Shown here: piece after piece, positions 56,534 to 64,000 of the stretch
Numbering within the stretch: position 1 is the stretch's first letter
Layout: each line of letters starts with the position of its first letter
NCBI GenBank assembly: GCA_033980235.1
Contig: CM067067.1
Coordinates: 8,578,047 to 8,642,046, forward strand
Source of the DNA: Diadema setosum
Lineage: Eukaryota > Echinodermata > Echinoidea > Diadematoida > Diadematidae
Direction of reading: 5' to 3'
Length of the DNA stretch: 64,000 nucleotides
Position numbers and translations under genes: made by a program
Notes under the pieces: generated by a model
Told to the model about the DNA's origin: nothing
The model's database searches: none
Seen by the model: only the letters and a program-made list of their open reading frames with translations

Positions 56534-56952
56534 GTGGGTTATTATCTCATTTGGCTGGAGACTAATCTTGTTGGCAACCTGTGGCGACTCAAGTCTTCAG
56601 GTTCCAAGTCATAGAGTGGTCGTGGAGACGTCTCTGAGTCATCGAATATTAAGTTTGGAGTGTTTTTTTAGAGACTCTTTCTACAGTCTCTAGCTGGTCG
56701 AAAGGACTAATTTTATTCGCAAGGTCTCTGAGACATCACATCACAGTGACTTTGCAAATATCCATTGTGACATGCCAGAGACATTGTTTAGATGTCTCAG
56801 AGATGTCACAGTGATGTCTCCAAGACTTCCAAACAAATAATACTATCATCTTATGTGTAGATGTCCTTGAAGTCGCCCTGGAGTTTCCTTGGTGAGAGTG
56901 CAAGCCATTTTTGCTCCCTTGAGTCACGAAAGTCTCCTCCAGTGAGATATGC
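56534..56952. mobile_element. TIR repeat, second copy
   Basis: GGGTTATTATCTCATTTGGC, then TGGAGACTAATCTTGTTGGC and CCTGTGGCGACTCAAGTCTT match 37519-38008. The end CTCCTCCAGTGAGATATGCC is inverted relative to the start. Confidence 0.65.
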
Positions 56953-57161
56953 CCTTTACACAATGTCAGCTATGATATTTTGCTTTTAAAATTTTATTTA
57001 CTAAATGAAAAAAATTTCACCTAATGATATCAAAAGCATGTGAAACAAAAGTAAGTCTCATCCAGAAATATTTATCCTAAAATATTTGAAACTGTACCAT
57101 CGCTGCAAAGCTGATTTGCCATTTTTCTTTAATTCACTTCCAACAAATATAAGTAATAAGG

Positions 57162-57392
57162 TACTGTATAGGCCGAAAAATTTCATGAGTTAGGTGTTAT
57201 TCGCAAAATAAAAGGCATGCAAAAAATAATTACTCTGATTCCAATATGAATGTGATGCACATGTTAATAATACACTTCTCCGTTCAGTACAGTACTCCAC
57301 GATCGCAAATTTAACCACTTGCGAAATTGTCGGGAAGTCCCAATTCACAAGAATTTAGACTCGCTATTCAAAATATATGCCATATACAGTAT
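57162..57392. repeat. Palindromic TACTGTATA-type element
   Basis: TACTGTATAGGCCGAAAAAT at the left and ATGCCATATACAGTA at the right are inverted. It has the inverse orientation of the interior seen at 3615-3865 (GCGATCGTGGAGTACTG-type). Confidence 0.68.
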
Positions 57393-57738
57393 AATATTTA
57401 AGTATGGTTTTTGTTCATTTGTATGTCAGATTTAGTGTAAATTGAAGACATGTGAAGTAGAGTAATTTTTATTTTTATTTCATCCAATGATCCTTGCTTG
57501 ATTTCTATTTGTGCTTCCCCATATGCATATCTTTCCAGTATGTACAACTTATTTTTTTATAAGAAGAAATGGTGAAAATAATTACCATCAGAAAGACCTG
57601 TAAAGAGTGACTGGTCATTAATATGCAATGACACATGAACCAGTTGTCTTCCTAATATCTATGGGACAGCTACCCAGTTTGCTTATAGTATCTGCCTTTC
57701 AGCAAACTCTAGCCTATGGCCTGCATCTGATTTTTTTT

Positions 57739-59010
57739 TATGCCTCCGCCACGAAGTGGTGCCGGAGGCATTATGTTTTCGGGTTGTCTGTCCGTCCGTC
57801 CTTCCGTCCGTCCGTAATGAATTTTGTGGACAAGGTAACTATCAAAACCTGTTGAGGTATCCTAATGAAACTTGGCATGTATGTGTATTAGGGGGTGAAG
57901 TTGTGCCTATCAACTTTTGGGTGCACATGCTCAAGGTCAAAGGTCAAAAGGTCAAGGTCAAATACATAAAATTTCACTATTTCCACCATATCTATTGAAT
58001 GCCTGAAGATATTTTCTTGAAACTTAGTGTATACATGTATTACCCAATTAAGATTCTCTGGTGAAAGTTTGCGTCATGAGGTCAAAGGTCAAAAGGTCAG
58101 GGTCAAATACATGAAATTTCACTATTTTTGCCATATCTATTGAATGCCTGAAGATATTTTCTTGAAACTTAGTGTATACATGTATTACCCAATTAAGATT
58201 CTCTGGTGAAAGTTTGGGTCATGAGGTCAAAGGTCAAAGGTCAAAAGGTCAAGTAAAAATATCAAAACTTCTTTTTTTTCTCCGTGCCTTGGAAAATTGT
58301 TCAAGGTATCTTCATAGAACATAGTATATACATGTACTGACTGGAAGTGATTATCTAGAGAATGTAGGGTTCATGGGGTCAAAGGTCAAGTGCAACACTT
58401 CAAAATTTTACTATTTCCCTCATATTTATGCAATGCCAGCAGGGTTATCATTTTTTTACACTTGGTGTATGCATGTGTAACCTAATAGAAATTCTCTGGA
58501 AAGTTTTTTTTTCTTCTTTTTTTGCCTCAAAGGTCAAAAGGTCAAAGATCAAGTGAAAGTGCTGAACTAACTTTTTCCTCCATATCTCGAAGTGGCTCAA
58601 GTTATCTTGAAACTTAGTACATATTATGCATGTTCTACCTGAAAGTGATTATCTTATGAATTTTAGGGTCAAGGGCCAGATGAAAATGGTAACAATTTAC
58701 TATTCAATTCAGAAATTGCACTTTTTCTCCACACCTGTACCTTGAAAATTACTCAATGCCTAAATGTATGAATGGGTCAAAGTCAAGTTAAAGTCCTTAA
58801 ATCCCTAGATACATGCTCTCCTATTCATCCAATCAAACCTAGGTCAAGGAAGGTGAACATTCAACACATTTGTGACAAACTTGTCATTTCAATATTTTGC
58901 CAATTTTGTGAAAATGTAATCACACATTGTCCACATGTACTATCTAGACCTATTGGGAAAATCATGCATTATGGCGGAGGCATACCAGTCGCCAAAGCGA
59001 CATTTCTAGT
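57739..59010 (+). mobile_element. AGGTCA-rich TIR element, longest copy
   Basis: Starts TATGCCTCCGCCACGAAGTG and ends ATGGCGGAGGCATACCAGTC, then CATTTCTAGT. It contains two tandem, nearly identical blocks of about 140 bp (57990-58060 and 58125-58200 share GAATGCCTGAAGATATTTTC). AGGTCA clusters lie at 57938, 58079, 58220, 58378 and 58527. Just upstream of the Rac-BTB coding exon. Confidence 0.82.
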
Positions 59011-59324
59011 TTCTAATGTAAGCCTCTGTGAAGATTGTAGAGCAGTAATTTTTGTGGCCATGTTGAAGTCCAAATATACAATGATTAGAATTGTATGTTT
59101 AATCTTGACTGAAAAATTCTTGAAATTTAAGAGCAGAGACATAAGAAAGTGAAAATCATACACATGATGCGTGTTTTATTTTTGGCAAAGCTTTTGAATT
59201 TGATGGATACTGCATTTGTTTAGTGTTTGTATGTTTGTTTGTTTGTTTTCCCCAATAGGGACTGTCAAGTAACTGGGGCTATTCTAATCTTGTCTGGAGC
59301 TGGTGGTTCTTCAAAGGCTTGAAC

Positions 59325-59507
59325 ATGAATACCATCAAGCTTGTCATTATCGGTGATGGTGGTGTGGGGAAAAGTTGTCTCCTCATTACATACACCACAA
59401 ATAACTTTCCAAGCGAGTATGTTCCCACCGTCTTTGACAACTATGCCGCCAACGTAATGTTTAATGGCAGTCCATGCTGCCTTGCACTGTGGGACACAGC
59501 AGGTCAG
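59325..59507 (+). CDS. Rac-BTB exon 1 (P-loop, switch I, start of switch II)
   Basis: The exon begins at acceptor ccaatag (59259). The frame is open upstream of the ATG, but [17 protein letters not shown] aligns with the start of Rac (MQAIKCVVVGDGAVGK), and A at -3 favours this start. Ends DTAGQ|gtaagt. Confidence 0.92.
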
Positions 59508-62500
59508 GTAAGTTGATACGTTGTATTGCATCTGTGCTGCATTGAGTGTAATGGTGCAATACTGAAGTATGAAATGAAACAGTTGTTTTAGTGTGAATGA
59601 AATACTTTCTTGATACAATGCACTTTCTGCAATGAATTCAGATGATTTAAAAATAGATGTACAACATAGTATTTTGTCCAATACATGTAGCAACGTAAGC
59701 AAAGAGTCGAAGTAAATATTTTGGCATCATTCCTTGCGAAGTCTCTCTACATAATTGTACAATCCGTGAGATTTCCTATGAGTGATTTTGTAATAATTCT
59801 GATCATTGAATTTATATCAAATAATACCTTGTTTGCAACATTTGCATTATACAATATGTATACCTTTTTGACATATCCTTAGCTGTAAAGAAAGAATATA
59901 AAAATTCATAAATTATAAATCACATTGTTTGAACAGGGAAATTGCAGACCAGATGCACCCCACCATTGCAAACAATAACATTTCACAAACACAAATAACC
60001 ATTTTCAATTATCTTGCTAGCTGTTGTTCTTAATAATTGTATGATGATATTGACAGTGATAGCAATAGTAATAGTAGTAATAGTAATAGTACATGTAATA
60101 GTAAAACTTAATTACTTTCATGATGTGCTCCACAGTACTTTTCCAAGGGCTTGACAGGGTAAGGTCCTCGGAGATGTCATCAGAACCTTGACATTTATAC
60201 TTTATCTTTTTAAATATTTTGTTTCAACTCTTGCAGGAGGATTATGATCGGCTTCGTCCATTGTCGTATCCTCAGACTGACATCTTTTTGATTTGCTACT
60301 CTGTGGATAGCCGATCATCATTCGAAAACATTTCATCAAAGTGGTACCCAGAAGTCATGCAGTTTTGCCCAAATGTTCCCATTCTTCTTGTCGCCATGAA
60401 AACAGGTAATTTCTCGAAATTATTCGGTGTAGAATGAAGGCAGGGAGAATCTGCATATTAAGACTGACAAGGAAGTTAAACTACCTGCTATGTCTATGGC
60501 CTTTTAAGTCAATGGACAATACATGTAGGCCCTATTATGTTTGTGTGTGTGTCTGTGTAATTTGTGATACTACATATTGTAGTAGTGTCAATGCAGGATG
60601 TGAAGTTATCAGCCGAGTAAGGTTGAAGAAAAGATATTCAAAGCTAGTCAAGGACTAGGCCCTTGAATCTTCATTCAAGGACATATACATGTATGCCAAC
60701 TTTCACAGTGCTTCAAATGTTCCCAATACTGGTATTGCATTTTAATATAGCAAATGTTGACAGGAAAGTGCAAATGCCCAGGAAGCTTCCTTCAGCATGG
60801 AACAAAAAATTGTAGTCCAAAAATTCATGTTGATTTTCATTTGGTTCTGTCAAAGCCTGTAGTGTCAGTCTCAGATTGTGCAGGAAATTTGGTTTATTTT
60901 GTAGTTTGCCATGCCCTTAATACATGATTTGCACATGATTTGCTATGACTTCCTAAGTTCACAAGCTGATGTGTTTGTATCTGATTTGAGTTGCAGTTTT
61001 ATTGTTATGTCATTATGTGATTCTTTCCCGTATGCCAATATTACCTCTTTCTTTCAGATACGTGATATTCAGAATTATGATCAGTGCAGTAATTTATTTC
61101 ACCTTCACCAACTATTGATGTTTTAATCAATGGTTTTCAAGATAAATTTCCTCTCATTTCGCCACACAATGCAGATCTGAGGACGCCGTCTACCCAGAAT
61201 AGGACTAACACTGTGTCCTTTAATGAGGGAGCGGCGCTTGCAAGGAATCTGAATTTGAGCTTTGTAGAAACAAGTTCCCTCACTCACTCTGGCTTGAAAG
61301 AGTGCTTTGATAAGGCAGTAAGTGCTCTTTGATGTGATACTATTTTTTTTTTTTTGAAGTTCAATTCTCTGTAAGTGATATCAAAATACATCTCAACACA
61401 GCGCATAGACAAACCATGACAGAATATTAAAAGTGATGAGTTGTCTTTGATGATGATATGATTTAATAGATGATAAAGATATGATACATAATATCTGAAA
61501 TCTGTAGTTGTTCATATACTGTGACAGTGATTGTTTTTAATCATTTTTAAGATCATTATTTAAAATGGTATTGCAACAGAATAGACTCTCTTCATTCCAT
61601 GTATTATAAGTTGCTCCATTTTCACAGATTAGAGGGCAAATATTGCAACACTCACCAAGTTTGACTAGCCTGTGCTTTAAAAAAAAAAAAATGGGCAAAC
61701 TGCTGATTTTCTGGCAAACTCACCGCAGTTACACTATGAATCTTTTGCGCAGTGGTATGTGAAATGCATTGACTACACAAAGACCATTAGCAGTGCACAC
61801 TCATGAAATGACACTCATAATGTGACATACTTTATATACATAAAGTGATGTGATGCCACAATCATAAGAATCTTTTCTTCTTCTTCTTTTGTTGATATTT
61901 GATCAACACCTACTTTCAAATCACACCATCAAACCATACGATGCGTTTGATGTATGCCATGCTATCACATAGAAAAGAGGGAACAATAGCTATCCAGCAT
62001 ATACGGGTAGATTAGTTCATCAGCAGCATACTGCTTTCCCCAGCTACGTTTTGTACATCCCTAACCTCTTCCAATTCGCCTGTGACATTTCAAATGCAAG
62101 AACAAATCGTTATTGTGCAGACAGTGCAGTGCATGTTATTCTCATGTTAAACTGAACTTCTCAGTACGAGCACAAATGGAGGATTCTCTGGTCCAAATTT
62201 AGCAACTTTAATTTCTACTAGCTATGTGATTTTACTACTTTGCTTTGTTGCAATCAGAAGAAAAAAACAACTGTAATGTATGTGATGTGTGCTCATAGTG
62301 ATGTAATGCCTTTACCTGTATCTTCTTTGACAGCTGGAACTAGGGTTGAGCCACTCCACGATGGAAAGCTCAAAGAAAGGAGTCTTCCGGTTTTGGGGAG
62401 GAAAGAATAAGAAGAAGGTGGTACCCCTTCCACCTGTCATGCCACCAGCTGGTGAGTATTTCTGTAGGTAAATCATATAGCTGTCACTAAGGTAAAAAAA

Positions 62501-63887
62501 AAAATAGCCTCTCACCCCCATTGCCATCACATGTGTGGAAGATTAACATCATAGTCTGTCTTTTTTTGTCGGTGTTCAACTATCTGGTCTACATGTATGC
62601 TTCAAAATCAGTCTAAGTCATGAATGACCATGACTGTTATGGTGTTGTGATTTGTCATGTCATTTCATTTCTGATGTCAACATATTTTAACCCTAACTAG
62701 GAGGGGGGGGGGCGCCTCGGAGCCTCCCCCCCCCCCAACATTCCGCGCGATGTATCAGCATAGCAAAAAGCTATCACCGCGATGTTTCATGACATCTTTC
62801 TTTCAAGTCTGCCGCAACTTTTGACACCAAATTTGCGACGCCCGGGCACACAGTTCCAAAGTTACGCATAAATCTGTACCTGCACGTCCAACCAAAAATT
62901 GCTCAAAAACATGAATTCTTGTACAATTTCAATGCAAACTGTGCTTACAGTCAAATTTCATAAAAGCATAATTATTTTGGGGTTTTATAGATTAAAATCA
63001 GTTAATAGCATATTTTCATGTTTGGAACAATGACGCAGCAAATTTCAGCAAAAAAAAACACAAACAATGAAAAACAAAGAAATACATAAGAAATTTAAAA
63101 AAAACAATAAAATACATAAGAAATTTTTCTGATGGCACAATTTTTTTCATCTACATTTGCAGAGGACACTGAAAAGAGTATTTACAAAAAAAATGTGCCT
63201 GTTTTGAGCCTCATTTAGTGATTTATTGCAAAAAGTCTGATATTCATGCAGCATTATGCATACATTAGCATAATTTTAAAAAAATGAACTTTACAGTTTG
63301 TTAGATTACATCACATGCAATGTGCATGCTAATTTTCGTCGCTATCACGCGGTCGACGGCTGAGATCTGGGTCCCGTTTCATAAAAAGTGGATATGATAG
63401 CAACTCTTGATAGAATGACAATTGTCATGGTAACGATGAAAATCCAGCTTCCTGATTGGCTGTTGCTATGGGAAGTTGCCATTCCAGCAAGAGTTGCCAT
63501 CCTATTGAAACATCTTTTATGAAACGGGGCCCTGGCCAAAATAGCCCGACCTAGTTAGGGTTAATGAAAGCACTGTCCTCTACTCACAAGAGTGTACAGT
63601 ATGACGGAGTTAAGATTGACTTTCTATCTGTGTATAGCTATAATTATGTAGCAGTACTTGATCAGCAATTTCTTACCCACCCACCCAAAAATCTACCAGG
63701 TCTTGCCCCGTGGATAGAGATCACGACATCCACGATGGGCGAGGACATGGGGCGTAGCCTTGAGGACACCTTGGAAGCGGATGTTATCTTTCATCTGGAG
63801 GATGGAAAGGACGTGTCTGCTCACCGGGTGGTGCTGTGCAGTGCCTCAGACTTCTTCTGCAGAGTGTTTGAACTGAAGCTGCCAAAG
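59325..63887 (+). CDS. Rac-like GTPase fused to a BTB domain (RhoBTB/RacA type), 5' part
   Basis: Five exons (59325-59507, 60237-60405, 61175-61317, 62334-62451, 63700-63887) join in frame to 267 residues, and the last ends in a donor, so the gene continues off the window. Residues 1-165 form a Rho-family GTPase very close to Rac: P-loop GDGGVGKS, switch [14 protein letters not shown], switch [22 protein letters not shown], a G4-like MKTDLR box, and ETSSLTHSG near the G5 position. Instead of a CAAX end there is a basic, proline-rich linker ([19 protein letters not shown]), followed by the start of a BTB/POZ domain ([19 protein letters not shown], then [14 protein letters not shown]). RhoBTB proteins act as adaptors for cullin-3 ubiquitin ligases (family knowledge). 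The intact Gly-rich loop and Gln of switch II resemble Dictyostelium RacA more than vertebrate RHOBTB1/2, which have diverged switches. Confidence 0.92.
60237..60405 (+). CDS. Rac-BTB exon 2 (switch II to G4)
   Basis: Encodes [20 protein letters not shown], then [14 protein letters not shown] and [13 protein letters not shown]. It shares [11 protein letters not shown], FENxxxKWYPEV and CPNxPIxLV with Rac. Leaves phase 1 at ACAG|gtaat. Confidence 0.94.
61175..61317 (+). CDS. Rac-BTB exon 3 (end of GTPase domain)
   Basis: Completes Asp of the MKTD box and continues [18 protein letters not shown], then [31 protein letters not shown] aligns with ECSALTQRGLK of Rac. Confidence 0.92.
62334..62451 (+). 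CDS. Rac-BTB exon 4 (basic and proline-rich linker)
   Basis: 39 codons after acceptor ttgacag: [19 protein letters not shown], then [11 protein letters not shown]. This replaces the hypervariable tail and CAAX box of Rac and, as in RhoBTB proteins, joins the GTPase to BTB. Confidence 0.85.
62687..63564. mobile_element. piggyBac-like nonautonomous element
   Basis: TTAACCCTAACTAGG (62687-62701) is exactly inverted as CCTAGTTAGGGTTAA (63550-63564). The TTAA ends with an adjoining CCCTA are typical of piggyBac termini (family knowledge). 878 bp, no transposase frame. It holds a nested MITE near its right end and lies in the intron before the BTB exon, ending 135 bases from the acceptor. Confidence 0.8.
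63370..63531. mobile_element. Nested foldback MITE with CTG flanks
   Basis: GGTCCCGTTTCATAAAAAGT and TCTTTTATGAAACGGGGCC are inverted, and CTG lies on both sides. Same family as 15065-15223 (GATAGCAACTCTTG, AGCTTCCTGATTGGCTGTTG). Confidence 0.82.
63700..63887 (+). CDS. Rac-BTB exon 5 (start of BTB domain)
   Basis: After acceptor taccag: [20 protein letters not shown], then [17 protein letters not shown] and [10 protein letters not shown] with donor AAG|gtatta. The order D-V-F, HR-V-L-SAS-FF is the BTB core. The reading frame past the donor soon reaches a stop, so the next exon must lie beyond the window. Confidence 0.9.
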
Positions 63888-64000
63888 GTATTAGTGTTCA
63901 CAGAGAAGAATAGCAGTGAAGAATTCATGATGGGTGTCTGACATGTTTTGTGTTGTTCTCTTCCCTTTTCTTTTTTTTTTTTTTAAGTTGATGGACAGTT

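Noticed and set aside
59259..59324. N-terminal extension of the Rac-BTB protein upstream of the chosen ATG
   Set aside because: The frame is open to the acceptor, but it has no upstream ATG in this exon and Rac homology begins at the chosen Met.
59265..59702. 145-codon minus-strand frame over Rac-BTB exon 1
   Set aside because: It overlaps the conserved P-loop exon and continues through its intron; composition is that of an antisense shadow.

Overview
The window looks like animal nuclear DNA with low gene density. It holds five split genes with short exons, GT-AG introns and very abundant small inverted-repeat (foldback) transposons. The gene set (LASP with LIM, nebulin and SH3 parts; TMUB; V-ATPase subunit F; a Rac-BTB protein) is metazoan. 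Together with the foldback families beginning GGGCCCATTTCATAAAA, TACTGTATA and TTAAAGG, and repeats full of AGGTCA, it suggests a marine invertebrate, most likely an echinoderm such as a sea urchin. The organism call is an inference from composition, not a database match.

Layout. (1) 5154-6124, plus: the last two coding exons of a LASP-type gene (copy A), whose LIM and nebulin exons lie left of the window. (2) 12963-25792, plus: a second LASP-type gene (copy B), from the second half of the LIM domain to the SH3 stop; its first LIM exon was not found. (3) 25793-36971: 11 kb with no recognisable gene, filled with foldback elements and a tandem duplication. (4) 36972-39990, minus: a complete two-exon TMUB gene of 430 residues. 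(5) 44454-47425, plus: a complete four-exon V-ATPase subunit F gene of 121 residues. (6) 47426-59258: repeats, plus a possible 5' untranslated exon near 54.4-54.8 kb. (7) 59325-63887, plus: the first five coding exons of a Rac-like GTPase joined to a BTB domain, running off the right edge.

The genes have no evident joint pathway: LASP acts on actin, TMUB in the ER membrane, subunit F in the proton pump, and the Rac-BTB protein probably in ubiquitin-ligase or cytoskeletal signalling. The clearest structural story at gene level is the tandem LASP pair, whose SH3 domains differ in exon structure.

Much of the rest is transposon debris, and several copies preserve their history. These include a foldback inside a foldback inside a foldback (51.35-52.80 kb), a duplicated block with filled and empty insertion sites (32.57-33.69 kb), a perfect 75-bp inverted repeat with a tRNA-like centre (29.38-29.66 kb), a piggyBac-like TTAA element (62.69-63.56 kb), and long elements carrying arrays of AGGTCA direct repeats. 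I found no CRISPR array, rRNA gene, prokaryotic-type operon or clearly autonomous transposase or reverse transcriptase gene.
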